Of a stretch of 53,131 nucleotides of DNA, positions 1 to 9,606 are shown piece by piece; the first letter of the stretch is position 1, and every line of letters starts with the position of its first letter. The stretch comes from Cognataquiflexum nitidum (GTDB lineage Bacteria; Bacteroidota; Bacteroidia; Cytophagales; Cyclobacteriaceae), in assembly GCF_022538055.1 (NCBI RefSeq), contig NZ_JAKZAM010000035.1, positions 1 to 53,131 of the forward strand, read 5' to 3'. The notes below the pieces were generated by a model. That model was not told the origin of the DNA. It ran no database searches and saw only the letters and a list, made by a program, of their open reading frames with translations. Position numbers and translations under genes: made by a program.

Positions 1-1
1 C

Positions 2-73
2 GACACCTTGATCAAAAAGTCAGAAAATGTCCTCCAAAACCTCACTCATATAGCTAAATTACAACCTGAGTAG
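2..73 (+). CDS. Possible 3' end of an upstream gene (partial)
   Basis: The first 73 bases are open in frame 2 and encode about 23 residues, ending in a TAG stop. The peptide (ending AKLQPE) is mixed and helical-looking, and the very AT-rich spacer begins immediately after the stop, which fits the tail of a gene starting before the window. It is too short to assign to a family and could be chance. Confidence 0.25.
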   Translation, partial: DTLIKKSENVLQNLTHIAKLQPE

Positions 74-250
74 TTACAGTAAAATAAATCAATAAATAAA
101 TGAATAATTATAAGTTAGCCTAAAGAATAAAAGAAATAATAAAACTATATATTATTAAATAAATATTTATATAAGTCAAATAGTTAAATTTTTTAGCGGT
201 TTAATTTTATTTTTATTTCCCTCTAATAATCAGATAGGTTTTCTCAATTG

Positions 251-282
251 TTGATAGCGTAATTTTATTGAAAGTAATTTCG
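251..282 (+). promoter_or_regulatory. Possible Bacteroidota-type promoter
   Basis: TTG at 251-253 is followed after 21 bases by TAATTTCG at 275-282, one base away from the TAnnTTTG -7 element known in Bacteroidota. It would give a leader of about 140 bases before the start at 433. In such AT-rich DNA the match could be chance. Confidence 0.25.
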
Positions 283-333
283 TATATTAGAAATGTCTTT
301 TTATTTGAATTAATATGTATTTCATGATCTAAA

Positions 334-353
334 AAAGACAAAATTTTGTCTTT
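334..353. repeat. Perfect 20-bp palindrome
   Basis: AAAGACAAAATTTTGTCTTT is self-complementary over all 20 bases with no spacer. It lies 80 bases upstream of the 2,066-residue secreted protein. It could be an operator for a dimeric regulator or an RNA hairpin stem in the leader. No regulator can be named. Confidence 0.6.
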
Positions 354-432
354 AAAAGAGTGGAGCCACATTTTATCCAAATCTTAATTTCAAAAATGAA
401 TTTTAACTCTTCAATCTTAAAACCTCTTTACG

Positions 433-3400
433 ATGCGGACATTATTCCAATTCAGCAACATGCTGATGATAGTATTGTTGCTAACGGCAAATTTTTCTCT
501 TGCCCAAACTGTTAGGCTTGAACAGGGCCAAAACGGGGGAGTGAACCAAAATCCAGTAAGTCCTGTAAATTGGGCAACAGGAAATTCAAATAACAGCAAC
601 AGCCATTTCTTCGAGGGCCAATCGATTCCCTATCGGCTTACCATTTCCAAAGTACGTACAGGTTTCAAGGGTGTTGTTGAAATAGAATGGGATACCCGAA
701 TCAATGGAAAAAGTGCAATTGATTACATCACCGGATTTGATAGGATTTGCGAAGTTGTGGAACCTGTTTCCGGGTTTCCATTTGGTTCCAATGCATATCA
801 ATATGTTCCAATACCTGTACCGGGATCAGGAAATGTTTTGCCGGCAACTAGCTTCAACCAATTACCTGAAGTGGAGAGAAGTTTGGCTATTCATGGTGGA
901 ACATTCGGAGCAGTCAGTTATTCAATCCAACAAAGTCCTACTTCAACGAGCGCCATAACCCGCTTAAGGATAGCTTTTACTGCTACGGGATCTTTTTCGG
1001 GAACCAATAATTCGGTTGTCATTGCTTGGGGAGGGCATATTGCTAGTGCTGAAGACTGGGGTCAGGGAAATTCAGCGTCTAGTATCAGTGGTTCACCTTA
1101 CCATACTCGGGTAGTTTCTCTGAATGGCAAATCAGTGGGAAGTCAAGACAGGTCTGTACAAGCTGCCTCTACCGCCATAGATTTGGACCCGGATTGCAAC
1201 ATCACAGGTGATGTGGAGGTTTGTGCAGGAAGTTCAGCTACTTATGCTGTAGCAGGTGGCGCTGATAACTATTTTTGGTCAGTTTCAGGCGGGAAAATTA
1301 CCTCAGGCCAGGGGACAAATGTAATATCTGTCGATTGGACAACTTCGGGTTCTGTTTCCCTTGATATCAGTAACCAAGGTTCCTGCGGTCCAACTCAATG
1401 TAGCCTAGATATTGCTTTAGTTACGCCACCATCGTTGGAGGTTATTGATGGAATTCTTTGTAGCACAGAAAATGGTGGCAATACTGCGATTGCCAATTTA
1501 TTCGATTATGCCTCAGTCAGCTTTGGGGAAATGATTTTCAAACGTAACGGAAACACCGTCGAAACTCCTGAGGATATCATAGTTACTGATGGCGATTTGA
1601 TAGATGTCACTGCAGCAGGTGGATGTGGTAGCACAAAAACATTTAAAATGACCGTCAATGACCGTCAAATTTTTGGTATTTGTTCGCAAGGAAAAGTCTA
1701 TGAGCCTATTGGATCTGAATTAAAGGCCCTTTTTGAAATTTTCAAGCAAGGTCAAACAGTTGAATCTAATGAGGTATTTTATATCAGTGGTGAGGAGGTG
1801 CTTGTCGAAGTCATTTACGTAAAGGATGAATTTAATAGAGCAAAAACAATTTTGGATAGCTTAGGTTTTCTTACCCCAACAGAGGAAGTACTCAAGCAAG
1901 ACCCGAATTCGGTGATCATTGCAGGATTTATTCCAATAGGAAAATTATTGGATTTAAACCGCTTTCCTTCAGCTATTAACTCTGTCCGTCCGGCAATTCC
2001 GGGTGTTCCCAATAAAGGTGCTACCACTACGCAAGGAGATCGGGTCATGCGGTCCAATCTAGTAAGAGCAGGATATGTCCATAAGGAAGGAGACCAAGCT
2101 ATTGACGGAACGGGAATTAGGATTGGTCTTCTTTCTGACAGCTATGCAACACGGAATGATGCCGGAGTCAACACCTTGGCAACAGATATATCCAATGGTG
2201 ATCTGCCTGCTACTGATAGTCTTTATTTTTACAGGGATTTGCCAAGTCGATTTGGAATTGGTACTGACGAAGGGCGTGCGATGCTACAGATTGTGCATGA
2301 CGTAGCCCCCGGTGCCAAGCTTGGTTTTAGGACAGGTGTGGTTACAGCTGGAGATTTTGCACAAGGCATTCGCGACTTGGCTGCTGCAGGAAGTGATATT
2401 ATTGTGGACGATATCACCTATGTAACCGAGCCTTTCTTTAGTGATGGAAAGGTGGCAAAGGCTGTGAATGAAGTTGCTGCAAACGGTGTTTCTTATTTCA
2501 CTTCAGCAGGAAATTTTGGTACCAAATCTTTTGAAGGGGTATTTAATCCTGTCCAAGATCCCTCTGTAAGCTTGCCTCTTAATGACGGAGAATGGACCGA
2601 TGGAGGCCGCATTCATCAATTTGCTGATGGAAAAATCACCCAGACCATCAAAGTATACCCTGGTCAAAATGGCCCCGCAGTTTACATGATCGCGCTCCAA
2701 TGGGATGATCCTTTGTATTCTATTGACGGAGTTGGTAGTTTATATGATCTTGATATTTACCTCAAAGATTTTGGTGCTCCTCTTTTTGGGTTTAACAGAA
2801 ATAACGCGAATGGAGATCCTATTGAAATTCTTTCATTCACCATCACAGCTCCAACTACTGTTGATCTTTTGATTTCACGTGAATGTCAGAGTTGTACCGA
2901 CTTGGATACCAATAGGGGAATTAAGTTTAAATATGTGGTTTTCAGAGGTGAACTGGATCCAAATGACCCGAATGGTATAGAGTCGTCAACGATTGTAGGT
3001 CATGCCAATGCAACAGGAGCGATGACTGTAGGAGCCGTGCTTTATGCCAATACATCAGTTTTTGGATTTAATCCATCCCTCGTACCCATAGGGACAGATC
3101 CATTTACTGTTGCCAATTTTTCTTCAAGAGGAGGAACAATCACCAATGGGACTCTTCGTGACAAGCCTGATTTTACCGGGCCGAATGGTGGAAATACCAC
3201 GGTCAATTTTGGTGCACCGGATTTGGAAGGGGATAATTTCCCAAACTTCTTTGGTACATCTGCAGCAGCGCCACATGCAGCCGCAATTGCCGCATTGGTC
3301 AAGCAGGCACGACTGAAGTATTATCCTACCACCAATCCAACCGGTTGGTTGGGTGAACCTGGCTCAAGTTTGCCGGCTGATATCAGGAGAGTATTAAAAT

Positions 3401-6400
3401 CTACTGCACAAGACATGCATGACACTGGATTTGATATAAAATCAGGCTCAGGTCTAGTTCGTGCCGATAGGGCATTACTTTCCCTTGCCACGCCAAATCC
3501 TGATAACATAGAACTTGTATATGATGAGGGAATTAATCTCGGTGAAGTTGAGTTCAAATTGAAGATTACAGGAACTAACTTGTACGAAGGTTCCAATGTG
3601 TATTTAAGAGACGAACTTTTAAAAGCAACTTACGGGCTAGACGAATTTGGAACCGGATTTTTGGAAGTTACGATTCCTGAATTTGAAGGAAATCCAGGCC
3701 TCACGGTAGTTAACAATGCTATATCAGATAGTGGACTCGACGGTGGAATAGCCGGTCCGGTTTATTTCTTTGACATTGTTAAAAAAACCATTGCGATAAG
3801 GGCAGATGACCAAACCAAAAAATATGCTCAAATTGTAGAACCACTTACTGCAAAGGTTTACGAAAGGATGGACAACAATTGGGTGCCGAGTACGCTGACA
3901 CTTGAAGAAGTTGGGCTTACCCTAAATCCCGATACCCAAAATGGTTCTTTGGTTCCTTTGACCCTTTCGAGTCCTATTAGTGGTGACATGGCAGAAGTGG
4001 GATCTTATATAATCACTGCTTCACATCCTCAAACCGGCTTCGCTTTCTCTGACTTTTTTAATTATGTTGGAGTCATACAGGAAGGTGGGGATCTTTTCTA
4101 TGATGGTTTAAGTAATGCTTTTGGAAATTATGGTCCCGGAATCATCACCGTGGAATCTTTGCCGATTACTATCAAGCCTGTAGACCTTACGGGTGAGTTT
4201 GCATTGAAATATGGCGAATCTATCAGCGATGCTTTGAAATTTGATGTAATTATTCCTCAAGATTTAATAGAATTGGATGGCAAAGTCAAAATAGATGATG
4301 CGCAAGCCCTCAAGGATGCTGTTCTTACTCAATACTTAACCGAACTTGCACTTGCCAAACAACCTAATGACAACAGTTTACCTTTGGGAATTTTTAATGG
4401 AAGAACCATACTGAACAAGGCAAGTTTTATCAACAAAAGCTTTATGGTAAGTGCCCGAACTATGCTAAATGGACGGGTAATTATCAATGCGCGCTCTCTA
4501 CTCAATAGCAGACCGATCATCAATTCAGCATTTGATGTCCCCGTGGCTTCTTTCCTGGATTATCTGGAGGATGCTGAAAACCAAGAGCTTAAAACTGTAA
4601 GTATCAATGGCAGGCCGATGATCAATGCACGGACAATGGTCAATGCACGAACCATTGTAAATGGAAGGGTTATAATCAACGGACGTGTGATTATAAATGC
4701 CCGAACAATACTTAACGGACAAACCATCGTAAACTCAAGGACAATTGTCAATAGCGGAGGTGGTGAATTAGAGGACGAGGAAGGCAATATATTGGTGATT
4801 TTTGGTGAGAAAGACCTGGAATTGGCAGAAGAAGTTGAAAAAGATGGAATCAAATATTATGATTTCGGTGAAGAGGTTGTCGAAAATGATTACGATTTCA
4901 ACCTTGAATTTTTCTCAGTAAATATGGTAACCGGGACTGATATAGGGGAGCATTTTATTATCCCCGGGACTTTTGAATCAAGAAATTTCAGCATTGGATA
5001 TCTCCCCGCGGACTTAACCATAACACCTGCTGCCCTCACCGCTAAAACCTCTTCCAATCCGGATTTGATTGAGTTTGGGGAGGCTGCACCTGAATTAGCT
5101 ACTGAATTCAGTGGATTTGAAGTCAGTACCAGCTTTCTTGATTCTGACGGAATTGAAGTAATTCAAGAGGATAATCAGGTGTCAATAATCGAATCCATTG
5201 ATTATTCATTATTGAGAGATGGGATGCCTTTCCCAAACAGCGGGATAATTGCAGCTGGAATTTATGAAATTGATCCTACGATAAGCCTTTTTGAACCTTC
5301 CAATTACTCCCTTGGCAGCATTACAAAAGGTCAGTTGACAGTAGGAAAAGCAACGCCAACAGTATCTGTTAAGGGAGGTTTGTTTGAGTTTGACGGGGAG
5401 CCTGTTGAAGCCGTTGCTTTTGCCTTTGGTGTAGGGGGTATAGAAGATAACCTTGACCAAAACTTAATTACAATCGAATATGAAGGCACAGGCGAAACAA
5501 ATTATGGACCAACACCTTCAGCCCCGGTTTTGCCGGGTACTTACAAGGTGATTGCAACCTTTGAGGGCAATGAAAATTACATCCCTGCAAGTTCAGAATA
5601 TGCCTCTTTGGTAATTGTGGGTTGTGTCAATCAAGCGCCAAGTATGGGTGAATTCAAAACTGCAAAAGGCAGTGGCAATACCTCAAATCCTGCCACCATA
5701 AGCAGGCCCGATAATACCAAAAAAGGGGATTTGTTAGTCGTAGGGTTGATGTTTGAAAAAGGTCGAGCACCGTCCGTGACTCCTCAAGACCCTGGTTGGA
5801 TTGAAATACAACGTGTAAATCAACTGAACCAAGTAGCAATGGTCACATATTACAAAGTAGCGACTGACAATGAGCCTAATACCTATGGATTTAGAATCAG
5901 TCAAAGTCCGAAATGGACAATTGGGATATCAAGGGTAAGTGGGGCTGACATTCATCATCCTGACGGCCCAATAGTTTCATTTAGCGGAGCATCTGGCGCA
6001 CAGTCATTGATTGCCATTGCACCGTCCTTGACTACAGTTGATTGCAATACCATGGTTATGCTATTCTATACCAATAAGAAAAATGCAACTTGGACCGCAC
6101 CTGTCGGAACTATTGAGGTATATGATGATCCCAATAATCAACAAGGTCTGACTTCAAATATGATGTCTTTCTATATTCAAAGTGAACCTGGCAGTACGGG
6201 TGATTTAGCGGCTATAGCATCGATGAGTGAACATTGGGTAGCCCAGGCAATTGCAATTCGGCCACTCCTAACCAAGCTTCCTTCCGCAAGAACCCAAGCT
6301 CCTTCGAGTGGTACGATCTCCGAATTATCTGTTTCGGAAGGGATTTCAACCCTTCAGCAGGACGTAACATCAGGAGATTTGATCGCTTATCCTAATCCTG

Positions 6401-6633
6401 TAAAAGACAGAATAAATCTCAGCCTCAGGGGTCTTGTCGAAGAACAACCTCAGGAGTCTTCGTTGGTTGTTTTGGATGCTATGGGAAGAATCCACCATTT
6501 GCCGCAGGTTTGGTACGGAGTAGAAAGCCGATTGGAATTGGATTTCTCACAAATGCCCGTGGGCTTCTATGTCATCAATATCAATACTATAGAAGGTGTC
6601 AAATCCATCCGTGTGATCAAACACAATCAGTGA
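433..6633 (+). CDS. Very large secreted protein: S8/S53-like protease domain, MBG-like domains, hexapeptide repeats, type IX sorting tail
   Basis: The 2,066-residue protein starts with a signal peptide (about residues 1-24, ending in LAQ). An unassigned N-terminal region and a PKD-like stretch (about 255-330) precede a subtilase-like domain at about 545-1045. Its likely catalytic residues are Asp569 (LLSDSY), Glu613 in DEGRAM where subtilisins carry His, and Ser943 in FGTSAAAPH. Downstream lie MBG-like beta domains (about 1110-1750) with tags such as LTITPAALTAK and the linker GKATPTVSV. One of these is interrupted by a roughly 130-residue insert carrying two blocks of N-x-R-x-I-I hexapeptides. 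After a further globular region the protein ends (about 1985-2066) in a type IX secretion sorting domain: YPNPVKDRINL, then DFSQMPVGFYVI and a basic KSIRVIK tail. Export to the surface or medium is therefore expected. Substrate and function are unknown. The Glu resembles the Ser-Glu-Asp arrangement of sedolisins, so activity should not be assumed absent. Confidence 0.85.
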   Translation: MRTLFQFSNMLMIVLLLTANFSLAQTVRLEQGQNGGVNQNPVSPVNWATGNSNNSNSHFFEGQSIPYRLTISKVRTGFKGVVEIEWDTRINGKSAIDYITGFDRICEVVEPVSGFPFGSNAYQYVPIPVPGSGNVLPATSFNQLPEVERSLAIHGGTFGAVSYSIQQSPTSTSAITRLRIAFTATGSFSGTNNSVVIAWGGHIASAEDWGQGNSASSISGSPYHTRVVSLNGKSVGSQDRSVQAASTAIDLDPDCNITGDVEVCAGSSATYAVAGGADNYFWSVSGGKITSGQGTNVISVDWTTSGSVSLDISNQGSCGPTQCSLDIALVTPPSLEVIDGILCSTENGGNTAIANLFDYASVSFGEMIFKRNGNTVETPEDIIVTDGDLIDVTAAGGCGSTKTFKMTVNDRQIFGICSQGKVYEPIGSELKALFEIFKQGQTVESNEVFYISGEEVLVEVIYVKDEFNRAKTILDSLGFLTPTEEVLKQDPNSVIIAGFIPIGKLLDLNRFPSAINSVRPAIPGVPNKGATTTQGDRVMRSNLVRAGYVHKEGDQAIDGTGIRIGLLSDSYATRNDAGVNTLATDISNGDLPATDSLYFYRDLPSRFGIGTDEGRAMLQIVHDVAPGAKLGFRTGVVTAGDFAQGIRDLAAAGSDIIVDDITYVTEPFFSDGKVAKAVNEVAANGVSYFTSAGNFGTKSFEGVFNPVQDPSVSLPLNDGEWTDGGRIHQFADGKITQTIKVYPGQNGPAVYMIALQWDDPLYSIDGVGSLYDLDIYLKDFGAPLFGFNRNNANGDPIEILSFTITAPTTVDLLISRECQSCTDLDTNRGIKFKYVVFRGELDPNDPNGIESSTIVGHANATGAMTVGAVLYANTSVFGFNPSLVPIGTDPFTVANFSSRGGTITNGTLRDKPDFTGPNGGNTTVNFGAPDLEGDNFPNFFGTSAAAPHAAAIAALVKQARLKYYPTTNPTGWLGEPGSSLPADIRRVLKSTAQDMHDTGFDIKSGSGLVRADRALLSLATPNPDNIELVYDEGINLGEVEFKLKITGTNLYEGSNVYLRDELLKATYGLDEFGTGFLEVTIPEFEGNPGLTVVNNAISDSGLDGGIAGPVYFFDIVKKTIAIRADDQTKKYAQIVEPLTAKVYERMDNNWVPSTLTLEEVGLTLNPDTQNGSLVPLTLSSPISGDMAEVGSYIITASHPQTGFAFSDFFNYVGVIQEGGDLFYDGLSNAFGNYGPGIITVESLPITIKPVDLTGEFALKYGESISDALKFDVIIPQDLIELDGKVKIDDAQALKDAVLTQYLTELALAKQPNDNSLPLGIFNGRTILNKASFINKSFMVSARTMLNGRVIINARSLLNSRPIINSAFDVPVASFLDYLEDAENQELKTVSINGRPMINARTMVNARTIVNGRVIINGRVIINARTILNGQTIVNSRTIVNSGGGELEDEEGNILVIFGEKDLELAEEVEKDGIKYYDFGEEVVENDYDFNLEFFSVNMVTGTDIGEHFIIPGTFESRNFSIGYLPADLTITPAALTAKTSSNPDLIEFGEAAPELATEFSGFEVSTSFLDSDGIEVIQEDNQVSIIESIDYSLLRDGMPFPNSGIIAAGIYEIDPTISLFEPSNYSLGSITKGQLTVGKATPTVSVKGGLFEFDGEPVEAVAFAFGVGGIEDNLDQNLITIEYEGTGETNYGPTPSAPVLPGTYKVIATFEGNENYIPASSEYASLVIVGCVNQAPSMGEFKTAKGSGNTSNPATISRPDNTKKGDLLVVGLMFEKGRAPSVTPQDPGWIEIQRVNQLNQVAMVTYYKVATDNEPNTYGFRISQSPKWTIGISRVSGADIHHPDGPIVSFSGASGAQSLIAIAPSLTTVDCNTMVMLFYTNKKNATWTAPVGTIEVYDDPNNQQGLTSNMMSFYIQSEPGSTGDLAAIASMSEHWVAQAIAIRPLLTKLPSARTQAPSSGTISELSVSEGISTLQQDVTSGDLIAYPNPVKDRINLSLRGLVEEQPQESSLVVLDAMGRIHHLPQVWYGVESRLELDFSQMPVGFYVININTIEGVKSIRVIKHNQ
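4396..4521 (+). repeat. Hexapeptide repeat block 1 inside the large secreted protein
   Basis: Seven successive six-residue units (18-base period, residues about 1322-1363) follow the pattern N-[GAS]-R-x-[ILM]-[ILV]. The first three are degenerate (NGRTIL, NKASFI, NKSFMV) and the later ones regular (NGRVII, NARSLL, NSRPII). Codons differ from unit to unit, so the repeat is conserved in the protein rather than in the DNA. Confidence 0.85.
4606..4749 (+). repeat. Hexapeptide repeat block 2 inside the large secreted protein
   Basis: Eight near-perfect six-residue units (residues about 1392-1439) include NGRPMI, NARTMV, NARTIV, NGRVII twice, NARTIL, NGQTIV and NSRTIV. The Arg codon is variously AGG, CGG, CGA and CGT, and Asn is AAT or AAC, showing long-standing selection on the residues. 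A 28-residue acidic linker separates it from block 1. A six-residue period with paired hydrophobic residues and an Asn ladder suggests a beta-solenoid; this is inference. Confidence 0.88.
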
Positions 6634-6655
6634 TTGTTTAAGCCTTGGAACAGCG

Positions 6656-6688
6656 AAAAAGAATGGAATGTCTCTTCCATTCTTTTTT
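6656..6688 (+). terminator. Rho-independent terminator after the large secreted protein
   Basis: GAATGGAA (6661-6668) pairs with TTCCATTC (6675-6682), flanked by A5 on the left and T6 on the right, 22 bases after the stop codon. The stem can also work on the other strand. Confidence 0.85.
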
Positions 6689-7305
6689 GTTTTTCTTCTG
6701 GTCTGTCATTTGGGAAGAAGGGTAGAGAAGGCTTTATTTGATATTTTTCAGGGTGATAGCCAAATCCCTGTTTTTGGGATAATCTTGGGTAGCTTGAAAC
6801 AAAAGCTCCTTAAAAGGGCAAATTATTTTGAACATTGTGCCATCATGGTAGATCCTTAGGAAAGAATGGTAGCTTAAAAAAAGATGGTGAAGAACGCATC
6901 AATCTTATTTACTTATCCTGTTTGTTATCAGTAAAAGTTGACTGAAAAAATTAGGTGAATTCTATTAGGCTTGATATTTTATGTCTTCCAATTTTTGCAA
7001 AAAAATAAGTGCTTTGCTCGAAAGAATCGAAAATGATTTCTTGAGAATTATACTCAAATTAGGGAATAAAGAGTTTGACTGGGTCAGTCTTTGGTTTTTT
7101 AATGGTAAAACTTAAGCAATGATTGGTTAGAAAACACCAAGTAAAAATGGGAAATGGTCCAAAAGGGTTTTCCTAAAAATATGCACTGTGTGGATTATAA
7201 AAAGTATTGCTTGGTTGAGACATTCTTTTTAAAGACTATTTTAACTGCCGAATTATTTTAGATGAAATAAGTGTTGTTTTTTGGCTAATAAAGTGCAATT
7301 TTTAA
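6689..7305. other. Intergenic region without a recognisable gene
   Basis: About 620 bases in which I see no gene with a convincing composition or family match. A possible promoter for the next gene is TTG at 7215-7217, 19 bases, then TATTTTAA at 7237-7244, which only partly matches TAnnTTTG. Confidence 0.5.
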
Positions 7306-9606
7306 ATGAAAGAGAATCAAAATATGGAATTTCCCCAATCTGGTAAACGGTATTCTCGCAAGTATATGAATCGATATATGACTATTTTTAGGTGCACAAT
7401 CTTTTCTACTTTATTGATATTTACCGTTGTAAATAGAGGCTTATCTCAGTCTGAACTAGCCGATAGTTTATTAGAGGCTACATCAAAACTTAATGATGAC
7501 AGCACAAAAGTTTCCCATTATTTGGAATTGGGGTTGGAATATTTAGACTCAGATATCAAAAAAGCCATTTATTATTTTGATGAAGCCATCCTTATAGGAA
7601 GTAAAATTGACTTTAAAAAAGGCCTTGCAAATGCATATAACGCCAAAGGTAGGGCATCCGCCAAACAAGGTAATTTCCAAGATGCCATTTTGAATTTTCA
7701 AGAATCACTGAAGCATTTCCATGATATCAATGACAAAACTGGCGAGGCCAATATCTTGAGTAACCTGGGATCAATTTACTATATGTTGGGAAACAGTACC
7801 AAAGCATTGGAACTGCATTTTCAATCACTCAAACTTTCTGAAGAACTTAATAACAAACTTAGAATAGGAACTTCTCTTAATAATATAGGGACAGTTTACC
7901 TTAAAAATAGGGATACTATCAATGAATCTTTGACTTTTTTCAAAAAATCACTTGAGGTATTCCAAGGAATTCAAGAGAAACAAGGAATGGCTACTGCGGC
8001 CATGAATATTGGTGAAGTGTATTTTCTGGATTTAAAGTATGATTCAGCCATATATTTTCATGAAATGGCATTGGGACTTTGTGACGGTACACTTGATGCC
8101 ACCTTTCCATTAACCCAATTGGGAGAGATAAATGCTGAACTAGGTAATTTCCAAAAAGCATTTGGATTCCATAGGCGTGCCTTGGAAATTTCGGAAAGGT
8201 TGGATGCCAAATTTGAATTGACTCAAGGTCTTCTAGGCTTAGCAAAAACTCAAGGAAAAAAAGGGGATTTTGAAAATGCTATCAATACTTTAGAAAAAGC
8301 AAAACTCTTGGCCCATGAAATTGAGGCCAAAAATGAATTGGTAGATGTGTATTTAAATTTAGCGGAAATAAATGCATTTACAGGGGATTTTAAGGCTGCT
8401 TATGAAAATGAATTAAATGCCAAATCAGTAAAGGAAGAAATTGCAAGGTCAAGCACCGAAAAAATGATCCAACAACTTCAATTTGAATTTGAACTGGATA
8501 AAAAAGAAGCGGAAATCATACTTCTCCAAAAAGACACCGAATTGAAAAATGCTGCGGTTTTCAACCAAAGGATAATCATCTTTACCTCATTGGGGGGATT
8601 GTTGATGTTTATCATCATCAGTATTTCACTTTTCAAAAACAACCTCAGCAAGCAAAAAGCAAATCACTTGCTTCAGGTTCAAAAGGAAGAAATCCATGCC
8701 CAACGAGAGAAAGTTGAATCTGCATATGACCAACTGAAATCCGCCCAAGCCCAACTCATACAATCTGAAAAAATGGCTTCACTAGGAGAATTGACAGCGG
8801 GTGTGGCACACGAAATACAAAACCCGCTGAATTTTGTGAATAATTTTTCAGAAGTCAGCAGTGAATTGATAGATGAAATAGAACAGGAAAGGGCAAAGGA
8901 CAGAGAAAATAGAGATGAAGCACTAGTATCTGAAATACTGATTGATCTCAAAAGCAATATTGACAAAATCACACATCATGGCAAGCGTGCAGATGCCATC
9001 GTGAAAGGGATGCTTGCACATAGCCGTACAAGTTCTGGAGAAAAAGAACTGACAGATATCAATGCCTTGTGTGACGAATACCTTAGGATGTCTTACCATG
9101 GCATCATGGCCAAAGACAAAACATTTAATGGGGAAATTGTCACGGTATTAGATCCTAACCTACCAAAAGTCAATGTCATTCCCCAAAATATCGGTAGGGT
9201 GCTTTTTAATATGATCAACAATGCCTTTCAGGCCTGTGCAGAACGGAAGGCACAACTTTCTCAAAATTCTAATCCCGATGGCTATCCGGAGGAAAGCTTC
9301 CAGCCCTTAGTCACCGTCTCCACCTCCCCTCTAGAGAGCCTGTCCCGAGATATAGGGAGGAGCAGAGGGATAGAGATTTCTATCAAAGACAACGGTCCCG
9401 GCATTCCAGACTCCATCAAAGACAAAATCTTCCAACCTTTCTTCACCACCAAGCCTACAGGGCAGGGTACAGGTTTGGGATTGAGCTTGAGTTATGATAT
9501 AGTGAAGGCACATGGAGGGGAGATAAACGTCGTATCCAAATGTGTAGATGACCTTATCGAAGGACAGTCAGGTACAACGTTCTTGATCACCCTACCTTTG
9601 ACATAA
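7306..9606 (+). CDS. TPR-containing sensor histidine kinase (kinase 1)
   Basis: A 766-residue membrane kinase. An N-terminal hydrophobic export segment (about 26-48) is followed by tetratricopeptide repeats (about 70-375) that would lie outside the cytoplasm, a single membrane helix (about 423-443) and a coiled coil. The dimerisation/phosphoacceptor domain carries His502 in GVAHEIQNPLNF, and the ATPase domain has the N box (MINNAFQAC), DNGPGIP and GQGTGLGLSL. There is no receiver domain, so phosphate must go to a separate regulator. The start at 7306 gives 25 residues before the hydrophobic segment; Met at 7366 or 7378 would give a more usual signal peptide. The catalytic half closely resembles the kinases at 11939 and 14480, while the sensory half is different. 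Ligand unknown. Confidence 0.88.
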   Translation: MKENQNMEFPQSGKRYSRKYMNRYMTIFRCTIFSTLLIFTVVNRGLSQSELADSLLEATSKLNDDSTKVSHYLELGLEYLDSDIKKAIYYFDEAILIGSKIDFKKGLANAYNAKGRASAKQGNFQDAILNFQESLKHFHDINDKTGEANILSNLGSIYYMLGNSTKALELHFQSLKLSEELNNKLRIGTSLNNIGTVYLKNRDTINESLTFFKKSLEVFQGIQEKQGMATAAMNIGEVYFLDLKYDSAIYFHEMALGLCDGTLDATFPLTQLGEINAELGNFQKAFGFHRRALEISERLDAKFELTQGLLGLAKTQGKKGDFENAINTLEKAKLLAHEIEAKNELVDVYLNLAEINAFTGDFKAAYENELNAKSVKEEIARSSTEKMIQQLQFEFELDKKEAEIILLQKDTELKNAAVFNQRIIIFTSLGGLLMFIIISISLFKNNLSKQKANHLLQVQKEEIHAQREKVESAYDQLKSAQAQLIQSEKMASLGELTAGVAHEIQNPLNFVNNFSEVSSELIDEIEQERAKDRENRDEALVSEILIDLKSNIDKITHHGKRADAIVKGMLAHSRTSSGEKELTDINALCDEYLRMSYHGIMAKDKTFNGEIVTVLDPNLPKVNVIPQNIGRVLFNMINNAFQACAERKAQLSQNSNPDGYPEESFQPLVTVSTSPLESLSRDIGRSRGIEISIKDNGPGIPDSIKDKIFQPFFTTKPTGQGTGLGLSLSYDIVKAHGGEINVVSKCVDDLIEGQSGTTFLITLPLT
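9273..9290. repeat. Palindromic element within kinase 1 (one mismatch)
   Basis: TCCCGAT-GGCT-ATCCGGA is an inverted repeat with one mismatch. It sits in the loop after the N box of the ATPase domain, encoding part of NPDGYPEESF. The same element is perfect in kinase 2 (13030) and degraded in kinase 3 (17977). Confidence 0.6.

Larger units (their letters stand above)
74..432. other. AT-rich intergenic leader before the large secreted protein
   Basis: This stretch is strongly AT-rich and holds no credible gene. It contains a 20-base string (TAAATAAATGAATAATTATA, ending at 112) that recurs exactly at 51291-51310, upstream of another large secreted protein. It also holds a weak promoter-like pair and a perfect palindrome, listed separately. 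Confidence 0.6.

Noticed and set aside
4329..4853. Minus-strand frames rich in Ile/Arg opposite the hexapeptide repeats
   Set aside because: They mirror the 18-base periodic repeat of the real gene and show no independent family features.
6668..6859. 63-codon open frame downstream of the large secreted protein
   Set aside because: Its start lies inside the terminator hairpin, and it shows no recognisable domain or conserved pattern.
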